A stretch of DNA of 64,000 bases from Timema cristinae (GCA_039000515.1 JBCFYV010000925.1:62001-126000), one strand, 5' to 3'; counted from the stretch's first letter, positions 45,016 through 57,560 are shown. The notes: a model not told the origin generated them from the sequence alone. Program-made: numbers and translations.

Positions 45016-46159
45016 ATAGCACTATATAGAAATATCTAGTAGCCTACGATAAAACCTAATTTTTCAATAAATTACAATATATGTTTTTAATCAATGATGG
45101 TCTTTTAGTTACAGTTTGCAAAATAAAGAATAAAAATCTATACAATTACTTTGTTTCCAAAATCTTTGGCTACTTTTTTTATAGTTTTTATGCATTCAAA
45201 TTATATTCTGGATTTCTTATTTTCATTGATCTAGTGTGCTTAGGGTCTATTAGCTAAGTCCACATGCAATTTAAATGAAATCTGGTTAATTGTTATTCTA
45301 TTTCAATTTTCCAAAAATCATCTTTTTCTAACCTTTCGACTACCATATTTTTGTTGTTGTCTATTCGACAATTAAACAGTACTTCCAATGGGTGATGTGA
45401 AGATAATAATAATTATTATATTAAGGAAAGGACGTTGTAATAAATCCCATTCATAACATAATAATACGTGTAATGTCCATTTAATATTACTAGTCACATT
45501 AGGTTAGTTAGAGAAATTAGAAATGGAAAAGGGTGTGTGAGAAAGAGAGCGCGTTTTGATCAAAACTTAATCCAGGTTGGGAGAGTTGTGTTACGATCTC
45601 AGTATTTGAATATGTAAGGTTGAATTCATTTAATGATTTTAAAATTTATAATTTTTAAAGCTTGGCCTTTAGGATGAGAAGGAAAATTTATTTTTGAATG
45701 TTTTTCTTTGAAGCGACTTGTATTCAGCACTGATACAAGTCAGGTTTAGTTGAGGTAATTGGGTGTATAATGTCTACGCTTCCTTTTTGCCGAGACGAGC
45801 CCAGTTTGCTCAGGATGAATGTTGTTGAGACAGGTGGTATCCAAATACTCCAAGAATCCTTGCCAAGGATAGAGTATAATATCTTGTACAAGTTGTTCCT
45901 TAAATGCTAGATATTTTTTCACTCTTGTGAAATAAATCTCACCTTTTACATTAATTTTTCTTTATACATTAATTATTAAAAATAACCTATAAAATTCATA
46001 ATATTAAACAATGTTTTGAGAAAGACGGGGAGAACAAAAATAATATTATTTTGGAAGTCCTTGCAGTAACTACTAATATTTTTATTATTAATGTATTATT
46101 ATTATTGAATTATACTAGCACTCGCATAGTTATTTTAGAGTAAATAAGTAATTTTTTTT
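45016..46159. other. AT-rich stretch, nothing recognised
   Basis: No inverted copy of the DNA left of 33.3 kb is visible here, so the Polinton's right terminus seems to be missing. No gene is seen. Confidence 0.5.
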
Positions 46160-46231
46160 GGGTTCTTCAAAATATTACGCCCTCTAAAAATCCAAGTTTT
46201 GCGCCCTTTTTGAGAGCCCAGTCCAACCCTG
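46160..46231 (-). mobile_element. hAT-like transposon end
   Basis: Read on the minus strand from 46231: CAGGGTTGGACTGGGCTCTC, then AAAAAGGGCGCAAAACTTGG and GAGGGCGTAATATTTTG. The CAGGGTTGGACTGGGC start and the GGGCGC-rich subterminal resemble hAT ends. The partner end and transposase were not found. Confidence 0.45.
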
Positions 46232-46559
46232 GTCTACCTGAAAGATAGCATATATTTTCCTAACAATTAGAATGGGTACGCTGACCCCAAAATGTTAATT
46301 ATTATAGAAGCATAAAAATAATTGTTTTTTTAGAAAAATATTCAATCTTAAATACAAAATAAATGTAAATAATTTAATAGGTACTTTGTGTGTTGATAGT
46401 CACCATAAGGTTCGTCAACAGGCGCAACATTCAAATTTTATCCAAGTTGGGTATTGAATATTATTTTACTACAATTGTTCTTTATCGTTATAATATTTTT
46501 TAGCATTTATTTAAAGTGGTTTATCACGTACGTAGTACGTTTCTCCTTATATTTTAACC

Positions 46560-46640
46560 GACACTTTAGCTAGGTCGATAGCACGTGTGCTTATTATGCT
46601 AAGGGTCCCGGTTTCTACTCCAGGTAAATTCTGTAATTTA
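46560..46640 (+). mobile_element. tRNA-SINE-like head, decayed
   Basis: TTTAGCTAGGTCGATAGCAC resembles an A box, and GTCCCGGTTTCTACTCCAGG resembles a decayed B-box region at tRNA-like spacing. No tail shared with the other SINEs is visible. Confidence 0.35.
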
Positions 46641-47569
46641 ACTTTAGTAAACTATTTTGTATGTCATAGTTAAAAGCCAGTATGAAAGTCGTGTGCTAGT
46701 AGTGTCCTAGTTTTAATAAATTTCACGTTAAAAATCCCCATCGAAAAAAATAATAATTTTAATGATATATTTTATGAAATAAGTTGATGTAGGTTCACAT
46801 TCTAGCTAGTAAAGTATTTTTAAAGACTAAGAAAAAAATACATTAGAAATATTCTAACTGGTCATATGGATAAGTTTCAAGGCTATTAGTGTTGTCCTGT
46901 CAAGTGAACATTAGAATTATTGGCGACTGAATCTCGGGACTTGGGTTCTAAAGAGAAACTGCCCATCTCTCTTGGCCTGAGTAGGTGTGGTGGGGGTTTT
47001 CACCCCTATCTTGTAATAAACCAAAATTTATGTAACTAATGACCGATTTATTGCTCAAAGAATAGGTTTACGTGATTAAAATTATTATATTTGTAAATTA
47101 CATACAAACTTAAGATTGTATGTTTTTTTTTAAATTCACCCCTTTTCAAAAATGTGTTTTTTGAGTTAATTTTAAAAATACACGCATAAAAAATATATTA
47201 TATTATTCACTATCAATTTAGAAAAATGTCCATACAGTTATAATAGAAAAATAAAAAGTATATAATTATTGGTTCATCAAGAATTTTGGTCACAAATAAG
47301 TTATTTTTATTGTGTATTAGTAACTATGCGACCGTACCTCAAGATAGGAAGGAGTTGTATTCTCGAGATTCTTTTTTTCTTCTCTGCTTTCAATATTTAT
47401 AGCTGTATTAAACTTTGTCGCTGATATTATCATAGCGGGACACTTTCTACTGATTCTTATTTTGTGACAATTTTTTTTATTTGTGTCATCTCTCACATGC
47501 CTAAAATTACACAGATTATTTCTCGTAGATACCTCTATTTTCCTTTTCTTTTCCCAATACACATTATTA
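46641..47569. other. AT-rich stretch, nothing recognised
   Basis: No supportable feature up to the Helitron remnant. Confidence 0.5.
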
Positions 47570-47573
47570 GGCA

Positions 47574-47985
47574 TGGATCTCATTGATATTGACGGTGTGA
47601 TGGTACCTCACCGTGATGTGCCTATGAAAGGGGGTGGATCGTGTTTTTACTATTTCCTATCTTACTTCATGTTCGGAATTGACTCGCTGGCGTCTCAGGT
47701 GCGGGCCAGTGTCGTACAGCACATTTATAACAACTGGCAATGATTTCAAGAGTTCACTATGATGCCATGGTTGAGTACCAGTCTCACTTGTCCCTCCGTA
47801 CCACATATGCCACCTACTATGAAATTAGGGCTGCTGATGAAATATACCCTTGCCATCTGGTGATCGTGATGACAAGGTGATTATACATACTGAAGAACCT
47901 GTTGAGGGAAGGGCCATATTACGTTTTAGGTGTTCTGGTCCCATGATGTCATCGCATTTTGAACCGCTCAAACCTCAATATGCTA
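47574..47985 (+). pseudogene. OTU-like cysteine protease domain of the Helitron
   Basis: The frame begins MDLIDIDGVMVPHRDVP. The catalytic-Cys motif appears as GGGSCFYYFLSYFMFG, where OTU domains usually have an Asp before GSC, so one residue is altered here. After a frameshift near 47740 the next block has TYATYYEIRAADEIYPCHLV, matching the second OTU segment. A further shift near 47870 leads to AILRFRCSG and MSSHFEPL, which holds the expected catalytic His. Helentron/Helitron2-type elements are known to carry such a domain. Its role in transposition is unsettled. Confidence 0.55.
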
Positions 47986-48290
47986 CTCCTCCTCAACAAC
48001 TACCCATTGTCACTCACACTATCCTTACATCACTAGATGTAACCAGCCCTGCAAGTATTGTTGTCCAGCGGTTCGCCAACGATAAAACCTATAGTGAATT
48101 TCCTTTCACTGATTTATCTTACCCTGCTCTTCCTAAAAAAATGTATTTCTGTTGTGCCTGAGGATGATCAGAATTATCCCCCTGACTTGAACAACAGTTC
48201 CAAAGTTACTTCTTCCAATGAGAAAAAAGAAGAAAAAGTGCCGCGCTATATTCACCGATAAAATAAAAAGAAAATCACAGGGAGTCACTA

Positions 48291-48590
48291 AAATATATAC
48301 TGAAAAACCCCGATGTTCATAGGTGCTCAGTACAGGCTTATGACGAGAAAAATCCAGACTTTAATAGGGAAACTGTTAATAAGTACACTGCGAAAAATCC
48401 TGACGTTCATAGGGAGGCTGTCAGGAAATACACTGAAAAAAATCCTGATGTAAATAAAGCAGCATTTAAAAGATACAACGAGGCAAATCCCAATGTAAAC
48501 AGAGCTTCCATATCCAGATACGCAAACAAACATCCCGAGGTCAATCAATAAGCTGTTATGAGATACAATGAACATAAACAATTTGTCCCG
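48291..48590 (+). repeat. Protein-coding tandem repeat, 15-residue unit (45 bp), about seven copies
   Basis: Successive units read YTAKNPDVHREAVRK, YTEKNPDVNKAAFKR, YNEANPNVNRASISR and similar. Unit starts lie 45 bp apart (for example 48384 and 48429). The consensus is Y-x-x-K-N-P-D-V-x-R-x-A-V-x-K. Stops and small shifts affect the first units and one later position (TAA near 48549). The run lies between the OTU-like domain and the Helitron N-terminal region. The unit is highly charged and helical-looking. A DNA- or protein-binding role is possible but not shown. Confidence 0.7.
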
Positions 48591-50741
48591 CAAAAAAAAA
48601 ATTCTTTATCCGGATTAAAGTACGACTGCAATACAGACTATATTAATGACAAGGTTGTGTCTATTGGAAAGAAAGTCAAATTCAAGTGGTGTCACGCAAA
48701 AAAGTGGAAAGAAAAAATTCCCGGTCTATGTTGTAGCAATGGCAAGGTACATCTTCCTCCAATTGAACAGTCTCGTGATCGTCTCCACAGACTCCTTACT
48801 AATGATCATCCTGAGTCTCAGCATTTTTTGACATACATTAGGAAATATAATGGATGTTTTAAAATGATGTCCTTTAGAGCTAAAGAAGTACATGAGGGAA
48901 ATATTATGCCAACTTTTAAGGTTCGTGAGCGAGTTTACCACAAGATAGGAAGTTTGTTACCTTTATCACAACACAACCCCTCATTTTTACAAAAATATTT
49001 TATTGGCCATGATGAAAAAGAGGCGAAAATTTGGTCCAATTTCTTCTCTGTTGTATAGTCCTGATTAGTTGGACAGCTTAAAAAAGTTCTGCATGATCAC
49101 AATCCTTACATACGAGATTTAAAAACAGGAATGGAGAATACCCCAGAAGGTCAAGAGTCTAAAGTTGTGATTCATGCGGACTGAAAACCTTCAGCTGAAC
49201 ATAGGGGTCGCTATAACGAGCCTACAACGAATGAGGTAGCGTTGGTTATTGTGGGCTAGGAGTTTGAAAAGTGGGACATCGTTATTCACAGAAGAGATAC
49301 TAAGTTGGTGTGGATCAGCGAAACTCACCGTGCTTATGACGCTCTTCAGTAACCTTTTATGTTCTGCCATGGAGGAGATGGATACTCCATTAGCATTCCC
49401 TAGCTTGATCCAAATTCGAAAGCTTCTCTTAAGAAAATAGTTTCTGCTTTAGACTGTTTCCCATACCAAATCATGGACATAGAGGATCAAGAAAACTACA
49501 TCTTACTCTATCGCAGTCTTCTTAATCAGTTTTTGGTTGGTTGACATATACGTAAAAATATAAACAGAAAGACTGAATTTCATTAGACACAAACAAAGTA
49601 AACTGAGAACGGAAAACTACGTACACCTGAGAGAGATGGGTAAGTATATTATCTTGGCAAGTTGGTTGTGTTACCTTCAAGTTTTAATAGTGGACCCGTT
49701 AGATGCACGAGCGAACTCAGGACGCAATGATATATTATATACGTCAATATGGTCACCCTGATCTGTTCATCACATTCACATGTAGCCCTAAGCGGACCAA
49801 GATACAAGTGGAATTTAATATTAGACAAAAGACCTAAGATAGGCATGACATTATTGCTCGGGTTTTTCATATAAAAGAAAAAAAAAACAATTTCCTGACT
49901 TAAGGCTCTATTTTCGGTGAAAGTAAGTGTTACATGTACACTGTGGGGTGGCAAAAGCGTGGTTTGCCTCACGCCCACATTTTGATATGACTTCAAGACT
50001 GTATCATGCCTGTCCAAATCAACAGTGTCATAAGCGCAGAGATTCATGACACAGAACTTGATCCAGTCCTTCAATGAAATCGTAAGGTCAACGATGATTC
50101 ACGTGCCGTGTGGAAATCCGAAAATTATCATGTATAGTTGGCGGATCATGTAGCAAGAGATACCCACGTCCATTAACCAAGGATACTCAGACTGCATATG
50201 AAGGCTATCCCCAGTACTGCAGACGATCTCCTTCTGATGGTGGTTTTACAGTCAATATAAATGGAGTAGAGCTTGATAATAAGTGGGTGGGGCCACACAA
50301 CTCTGTCCTGTTCTGAACCTTCATGGCGTACATTAACGTGGAATTACGTAATTCTGTGAAATCCATCAAGTATATTTGCAAATATGTGGACAAGGGCAGT
50401 GATCAGGCAGCATTTGGCTTAGAGTACGAATATAATGAGTTTACCACGTATGAGGCAGGACGCTATATTAGTAGTTCTGAAGCTTCCTGGAGAATATAAT
50501 GCTTCTCTATTCATGAAAAATATTCACCCTCATGAATCTCTCTGTCCATCTCGAGAATGGTCAACGAATTTATTTTACAACTAATAATGCCACAGGTAAA
50601 GTTCAGAACCCTCCAAACACTGCTCTTTTAGAATTTTTCGAACTTTGCAAAGTAGATGCTTTTGCAAGAGGGCTTCTCTACAGTGATGTTCTGGCACACT
50701 ATGTTTGGAAGAACAATATTTTTAGCTGTATGAAACAGTGA
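48591..50741 (+). pseudogene. Helitron replication initiator (HUH/Y2) region
   Basis: The Helitron-like N-terminal region (48600-49060) has PGLCCSNGKVHLPPI and FLTYIRKYNGCFKMMSF. The middle (49130-49560) includes VVIHAD, RGRYNEPTTNEVALVIVG and ISETHRAYDAL. The Rep core follows: YIRQYGHPDLFITFTCSP near 49740, the HUH motif LPHAHI with His-Ala-His at 49970-49978, KRYPRPLTKDTQTAYEGYP (50161-50217), and the Y2 motif YICKYVDKG with Tyr codons at 50371-50373 and 50383-50385. These would nick and join DNA ends. Motifs are intact but several stops and frameshifts separate them (for example a TGA directly after the HUH block). Confidence 0.8.
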
Positions 50742-51359
50742 AAGGCTGTCCCTGGACAAGCAGGAGTCAAACAGGATCAAGTGCTTGGTCGAGTGTACTC
50801 TATACATCCTAACAATGCTGAATTCTATTACTTGCGACTCTTACTTGACGAAGCTCGAGGATCCACTTGTTTTAATGACCTTAAGAAAGTGTCATGTATG
50901 GTTCATCCTACTTATCAGTCTGCCTGCTAAGCGTTGGGGTTGTTGGAGTATGACACTCACTGGGACCGCACTCTGGAGGAAGCCCCCCCATCTCTGACTC
51001 ACCGTACAAGCTCCGGGAACTATTTTCTGTCGTGTTGGTATTTTGTCAATTGGTATATCCTTTAAAATTTTGGGAAAAACCCAGATACAGTCTTAATGAG
51101 GATATAAATGGCAGGTGGAGAATAAGTTTTGAGAGGTTGGAATTGAACACTGTATATACACTGTTTACAACAAATGCTCTGTGCTTTTAGAAAACGTAGT
51201 ATTTTCAATGACTAACCAACCACTTCAGTAACTTGGCATTCCATCATCGTATAATGATTTAAATGAAGTTAGTGTCAATCGTGAATACCTGAGAGAAATC
51301 TCTTACGACGTAGTCCAAATTATTGGATCAGTTACTCAAAAGTTACTAAACCCAACGCC

Positions 51360-52542
51360 GAACAAAGTCAAGTCTATCAAGAGGTCATTGATAGCGTTGG
51401 CTCAGATTCTGGACGGCTTTTCTTTCTTCACGCTCTAAGCGGAGCGAGTAAATCTTTTTGTTTAATCTGTTGCTTGCCAGTGTAAGGAAAAACAAGATAA
51501 TGGTGATTTCTATAGCTTCATCAGGTATAGCTGCGACTTTGTTAGACGGTGGGAAGAAAGAACATTCTACCTTCAAATTGCATATCAACTTGAATTACTC
51601 TGAAAATCCTCCGTGTAATATTTCAAAACAGAGATATACTGGCCAGGTACTTAAAGAGTGAAAATTGATCGTTAGGGATGATTGTACTATGGCTCACAAT
51701 GGAGGACAGGACTCTCCAGGAAATTTGTAATAGTAAACATCTGACGGGGAGGATGACTGTACTACTAGCCGGAACTTCCAGCAGACTCTACTTGTCTTGC
51801 CTTGAGGCATACGTGCTGATGAGGTAAAAGACTGCTTAAAGTCATCCTACCTGTGGCCTAAAGTTCATTTCCTATCCTTGCGAGTCAATATGAAGTTCCA
51901 TCTCAAAGGCGATTTGAAGGCAGAAGAGTTTTTAAACTTACTTCTAAAAATTGGCGATGAAAGGTTAAAGGAAGAAGATGACAATATTCACATTCCTGAA
52001 AATCTATGTGAAGTTGTTAAATATATGACGACTTTAAATGACTAGATTTACCCTGATTAGAGCGATTTACATATTAAAGACCCGAATTGACCTAAGGAAA
52101 GAGCTATTCTCACGCCTAAAACGACACCGAAGCAAGAATTAATGATTCGTTATTGGACAAACTTGCTATTAATATGGTGATACATCATGAGTCCGTGGAC
52201 TCCGTGGTAGAGAGAGATGACTTAGTCCACTACCATGTGGATTTCTTTCACACTTTAAATCCACCAGGGGTTCCACTTAACAATCTCTATATGAAAGTTG
52301 GAGCACCAATAATGCTGCTACGGAATCTGATACCTCCTATACTTTGTAATGGCACCAGGCTGCAGGTGAAGTATTCATATAGTAACGTGATTGAAGCAAC
52401 CATCTTTACAGTATGTGGTGCGGGAGAAACAGTTTTCATAACCCACATTCCTTTGATTCCCTCCGAATACCACTTTCAATTCAAACGACTGCAATCTCCC
52501 GTCAAATTATGCTTCACAATGACAGTCTTTGAAAGTTGCTGA
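51360..52542 (+). pseudogene. Helitron PIF1-like helicase fragments
   Basis: The Walker A region near 51430-51480 (LHALSGA followed by shifted frames) has lost its GKT signature. LASVRKNKIMVISIASSGIA and STFKLHIN (51480-51585) are the segment after it. Further fragments are LRVNMKFH and LLKIGDERL (51878-51965). The C-terminal block at 52153-52542 has VPLNNLYMKVGAPIMLLRN and LCNGTRLQVK, the usual PIF1/RecD2-like end of Helitron helicases. The pieces are in the correct order but out of frame with each other. Confidence 0.75.
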
Positions 52543-52545
52543 TGT

Positions 52546-53339
52546 GGATTTAAGGAATAACAGCTTCTCCCACGGCCATTTGTACATTGTGTGTTTGTAG
52601 CATAGATTAAGTTACAAGAGACCATAATATAATATTATTTAGATAATATTACATCATCGAATTTACAATAAACAAGAACAGTGATATTAAATATAAAACA
52701 TTCTAACTATGGTAATTAATACTCACCTCTACCAGCATTTGACCAGATACCGCTCCATATAACCTAAACATCAACATAACTACCAGAGAAGTAAAAGTAC
52801 GTCCAATCCCCACCAATAAGCCCTTCTGACTAAAGGAATGGCCAGGATACGAGTAGTTCTATGCTCTGCCAGAGACACGCCGTAGAAACTCGTGGATGAT
52901 AGTACCATGATCCAGAATATTCGTGGCCAGCCCGCTCACATTGCATTTTTGTCCTCTCTCTCGTTGTATCGCTTCCCTCCTTCCCTTCCTTTTCCATTCT
53001 ATGATGTTTCTAGCTGAGCTGCGGTTTGAATATAAACTGGTGATTTTCCCCTTGTTTGGATTCTCTCCGAGGATACCTCGTATCCTAACATAATGTAAGC
53101 TTGTAAAATTCTCTTTCTATTGTCTATTCTAAATGTATTATTTGAGTGTAAATATATCTTTATATTAATTTCTTTGTATCATGAATTACAATAATTTATA
53201 ATCTGTTTGCTTTCTTCAATCTTTAGAATATGTCATCACTCAGACATGTCCTGTTTTGAATATGGACTCTGATGAAACTTTGATTTATTGTACGTTCCTT
53301 CAGAGTGGCTCTAAAAAACTAATTGCAAAGACTTTATAT
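52546..53339. other. Non-coding stretch, possibly Helitron 3' sequence
   Basis: No gene seen. It may include the Helitron's 3' non-coding end, but no CTRR-preceded hairpin stood out. Confidence 0.4.
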
Positions 53340-53818
53340 TAGTACTAGATAACTGTTGCCCGCGGCTTTGCTCGCGTGGAAGTTGATTATATACAAATAC
53401 GAAAATATACATATGTATTTACAGATTAATTTAAAATATTACGTTACGTTGATGACCATAACTTGACCTCAGATCAAAAATAATGCAAGTCCGATACAAA
53501 CTTTCACCCCCTTTTTCATCCCTTATTAAATAAAATTTCCAAAATTCCTGAAACACGTATTTATTTGTTTTACGTCAATAACCGAAATACAAAATTTTGT
53601 TTATGTAACTTTCAAAATGACGGACTTTCATACATATTATCATCCCCTATTTTGACCCCTTTAGGGTGGAATTTTCTAAAATCCTTTCTTAGTGGGTGCC
53701 TACATAACAAAATGAATATACAGTCCGAATTTCATGCTTGTAGCCTTGATACTTTGCGCTCGGCGATGATGAATCAGTCAGTCAGTCAGTCAGGACATGT
53801 TATTTTATAAGTATAGAT
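53340..53818 (+). mobile_element. Interspersed repeat, CCGCGGCTTTGCTCGCGTGG type
   Basis: It starts ACTAGATAACTGTTGCCCGC followed by a GC-rich hairpin (CCGCGGCTTTGCTCGCGTGG). It has an internal block (TTTGACCCCTTTAGGGTGGAATTTTC, here split for length: TTTGACCCCTTTAGG then GTGGAATTTTC). It ends with a GTCAGTCAGTCAGTCAG run and ACATGTTATTTTATAAGTAT. This pattern is familiar from many arthropod genomes as a high-copy non-coding repeat. I do not assign a class with certainty (LINE-derived or SINE-like). Confidence 0.55.
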
Positions 53819-54535
53819 TGCGTCTATATTTAGTAAATATTTGGACTTTGCGCTTTCAGAGGCTACCGTCTACATATTTATGTTAATAATTTCGTAATGT
53901 TTGTTGTCAATGGGCATACACTTTTTTAATTTAAGGACTATATGCTAAGGGATCCTTGAATATGTGACGACGTATGGGCTTAAATGCCGAGAACAGACTG
54001 TCAATATTGACTGCATATTTAAAATTGATATCTAAGGGAACTTAGTTCAAATTAACTGTTACTTGTAGCTTATACTTATTTGATATATTGTTGTATATAA
54101 TTAAAGTTGATATTTTAGTATTACCTTTGCATATTATTTTTTTTGTTAAATGAAATAGTTATACATATTTATTCATAGATTGCTCATCTGGGTCAGTGAT
54201 GCCATCGTGGTTTATTATATATCTTTGGGATCTTTCTTAACTTTTTATATGAATATATATTGCAATCGTTGTTATTTAAATTTATATGCATGGATCAAAG
54301 AGATTAAATGAAGTTCTGCCGGTTGGTGTAGTTTAGCTAAAGATTTTCATATGTTACTTTATATGGTTATAGCCGTAATAATTTTGTAATTTTTTGAATT
54401 TACCTACCTTGTTGCATTATTAAAGATAATAATCCTATTTTTTAAACATATATATTGTACTGTTAAACTCATATATTATCATTTAAATAAATTATATTAC
54501 TATCGTTTTCCTTATTTATCTTTGTGTCATCCCAC
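53819..54535. other. AT-rich stretch between the two repeat ends
   Basis: AT-rich, without coding potential. It lies between oppositely oriented copies of the ACTAG-starting repeat. Confidence 0.4.
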
Positions 54536-54795
54536 CCAAAAATTACCGAGGTTATCACAATAATGAGCGCCTCGTGATTCTGAAGCCAAAGGGGTGAACG
54601 AAAAATGTAGTTTAAGAGGAAGTTTGATAAAAAGTTTTTTAGCCAAATTTACAATGTTGTTTAAAATTGTTGCTCCTTATTTTCCTTTCCTTTATAAACC
54701 TAAAACAAGTTCATTACTATTTAGTACAAAAAAGCAATTTTCTGTAATGATCTTAAAAAGTACTCCGTAGCGAAGCACGGGTATTTAGCTAGTAA
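54536..54795 (-). mobile_element. Second, reversed copy of the ACTAG-starting repeat
   Basis: On the minus strand from 54795 the sequence starts ACTAGCTAAATACCCGTGCT followed by TCGCTACGGAG, similar to the start at 53345. It then runs into TTCACCCCTTTGGCTTCAG near 54595. The right part of this repeat is shorter or more diverged than the plus-strand copy. Confidence 0.5.
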
Positions 54796-56013
54796 TGTAT
54801 ACAAGAGCGTTTCTGTGATGTAATTTGATTGTTTAGCAGCCTTAGTTGTTCTTTCAGATTTTTATTATAACGTTGTTTATTGAAATGTTTTAATAGTTTG
54901 TTTCTTTTCTCAACTAGAATTTTCAGTTGTGATATTACCCAAAGGCAAGTGAATCTTTTTGAATTGTGATTTTATTATTATAGTCATCGTATATTCGTGT
55001 ATAGTTTTGCTAAGTGTATCTGTAATGTTGAAGTTAAGAAATATTTAATTTTAATTGAAAAAATAAATAGTAACTTGTTACTTTATACAACTGCGCCAAA
55101 CAAGTAGTCAACAAAGTATAGATTTAGTAAAATCCACAGCTCATATGAAATATTATATATAAATAAACAGGATAAATTTTCAACATTAATACAATTAAGA
55201 TATTAGAACATTGAATTGGTAAAAATAATGGCAATTAAACAACAAAATACAATGCCATGTAAATCTAAAACTATAAGTTTGAGAAATTTAATCGATTAAT
55301 ATATATTTGATTTGATTTAGTAAACTATGAGTTGAAACTTTATAAAATATTTAAAAATTGATTACTGGGTAATACAGAATGAATTATAAGTAGCGTTAAA
55401 ACGATACCCTCAGGATCGATCGTGGTATCTCTGGGTGGTAGATGGTTATGGATTATTTTTTCGAGTAGGCACGGGCTTGCTTCCCTATCGAGGGTGGTGG
55501 CATATTCTTTCTCGGGGGAGTGGTTCGAATCTGGTAATGTAGGAGGGATGACTTTTTGTTGGAGGGAGAGTGGAGGGGTACGCGAGCTGATTTTCTCCTG
55601 TGATGCTCAGGGGGGTGGGCGTACGGGTGTTGGATACGCGCAGATAAAATTATTAAATTCTAAACATACCGATAGATTAAACAATGTAAGTTTAAAATTT
55701 AAAATTAATAAATAGTGTAAATTAGTATTTATTTTCTAATTGGCTAATAATATGTTTTATTAAAAGAAGTTTAAGAAAAGTTAAAATTTATTAGACACAT
55801 GGAAAAGTCGCCTATGGCTACTATTATCTAGTTTGGTAATAATGTAGAGGTTTACCTTTATGTCTAACTTCTGTAGTACAATCTGCGCTACACTCAAAAT
55901 AGCTAATAATAATAACTAGCAGATGTGCTTGATAGAATCAATCCACCCTAATATATTTAAAAACATATTATTTGTATATTTTTTAAAATTGTTTTTATTT
56001 CATGTTAATTCAC
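54796..56013. other. Non-coding stretch upstream of the Gypsy element
   Basis: The expected site of a 5' LTR and leader, but I could not align it with the downstream flank. At 55405-55640 a GC-richer block with GTGGTTCGAATC may be a decayed tRNA-derived SINE. Confidence 0.35.
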
Positions 56014-57120
56014 CATGGAAGACAAAGATCCTGTCAACACTGAACTCATCATCACAGATGCTGAGGAGAATCAACCACCAAATGAGGACACTGACGTTAT
56101 TCAACTGCTGTTACAAGCTGGATTGATTACAGCAATTAGAGAGAAGGGTTGGGTTGTAAGACGATGATGCCTCGGTAAGTGAGCTGCGAACAACACATAA
56201 GTTTTTAAATTCTCAACCAGCTGAGTCTCTAAATGATAACACCCCCCCCCCCCCTTCGTAATGCAACAACTGAATAAAATCAGTAAGAGGTTAAATGAAT
56301 TAATAAAGAGATAGAAACTTTACCATTTACTGACCAAGCCAGTAATGTAAACACATCTTAAGGAGTAAATAGTATTACTGAAAGTACTAAGGCTAAAGTA
56401 TTGTCACGTTTTCTAGAAAAAGTACCTCATTGCGACGGTCAGAATTATGAAATTATATTAAAATTTCTCTTGGAAATTTAATAAATTTTGTGAATTAAAT
56501 ATTGATAACGAAATTGAATTTCTTACATTTTGTCTAAGCAAGACAAGTTGATATTTAACGCAACTTTTAGTTGAGTGCTTAAATGATAGTCTATCATGGA
56601 GGAACTGTATACATAAAATACTAAGCAACTTAATCCCACCTAGAGCTAAAGCTAGTTTAAAGGTAAAGTTTGTCAGACACCTCAAGAATCATTCCGCAAT
56701 TTCATAATGTCGGTCTCAGAGGCGGCAAAAGTTCTAGAACTCAATTTAGAAGAAAGAGAAATTGTTGTGACTATTCTTGAAAATGTATCACCCTTAAAGA
56801 GACGACATTTTGTATTTGTCTCGCAGCCATTTTCAATGGCTGAATTACATTGCTTAGCCTCACAGATAGAGAGTTCGATGGTAGCTGAACAAGAATACTT
56901 AATTTTCAACCCTCCACCCACTATGGATAGTAAATCTAATAATACAGGTTACAGTTTAAATAAACTTAAAACGTACAGTTTTAGCAAACCCTCCCACTCA
57001 CAAGGTTCTAAACCCCAGGTGTTTCAAAATCAAAGTTTAAGTAAGTTGAATCAAAAGAAAATGTTGTCTTGAATTAAATGTTTTAATTGTGTACAAATGG
57101 GTCACTACAAAAGTCAGTGT
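56014..57120 (+). pseudogene. Gypsy gag with CCHC zinc knuckle
   Basis: The ATG at 56014 starts a frame with NTELIITDAEENQPPNEDTD that soon breaks (stop near 56165). The capsid-like part at 56707-57072 has LELNLEEREIVVTILENV and FSMAELHCLASQIESS. After a TGA at 57070-57072 a perfect CX2CX4HX4C zinc knuckle, CFNCVQMGHYKSQC, is encoded at 57079-57120. It would bind RNA during packaging. Several frameshifts lie between 56165 and 56700. Confidence 0.7.
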
Positions 57121-57225
57121 AGGTCAAAAAACTAGTAGTGCACCAGCAAAGGCATGGGTTAGTTAGGAGGCACAAAACCATTCTTTTTCCCATGGATTCA
57201 ATTATTGAGGATAATATTAATGGTG

Positions 57226-57560
57226 TTTCATGTTTCGGACTTATTGATACACAGCGAGTTATTCCTTCATAAATTCTAACTGTATTGAAAATTGACCTAA
57301 CTTGCACCCTTTAGATGAGAAACATTTTGAACCTAGACATTTTGCCATCGCTAATGGTGCCACACTTGAAATAAATAAAAGTATTTATTGTACTATTAAA
57401 GTGAAAGGATTTACCTGGAAACATTTATCTGTTGTTGATAATTTACCATATGATGTAATATTAGGCATAGATTTCCTGTTTAGTACCAATAGTCAAATTG
57501 ATTTGAAAAATAATAATATCTATTTAAAATTTAATCCTATTTTAAAGTTAAATTGGTGAA
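57226..57560 (+). pseudogene. Gypsy retropepsin-like protease
   Basis: The active-site region reads FGLIDTQRVIP near 57236, where aspartic proteases usually have DTG or DSG, so the Gly is replaced. Downstream, FAIANGATLEINKSIY and YDVILGIDFL (57448-57477) are the conserved flap-side and C-terminal motifs (VILGxDFL). The piece 57302-57559 is open. It would have cleaved the polyprotein. Confidence 0.65.

Larger units (their letters stand above)
47570..52545 (+). mobile_element. Helitron with OTU-like domain, about 5 kb, multiply broken
   Basis: In plus-strand order: OTU-like domain, 15-residue repeats, Helitron-specific N-terminal region, HUH endonuclease core with Y2 motif, and PIF1-like helicase fragments. 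Such an element moves by rolling-circle (peel-and-paste) replication. Frameshifts and stops break it into at least a dozen pieces. The 5' TC and 3' CTRR/hairpin ends were not fixed, so the boundaries are those of recognisable coding sequence. Confidence 0.85.

Noticed and set aside
32340..45100. Polinton terminal inverted repeats
   Set aside because: No sequence right of 45.0 kb is an inverted copy of the DNA left of 33.3 kb by eye, so the ends are lost or outside what I can match.
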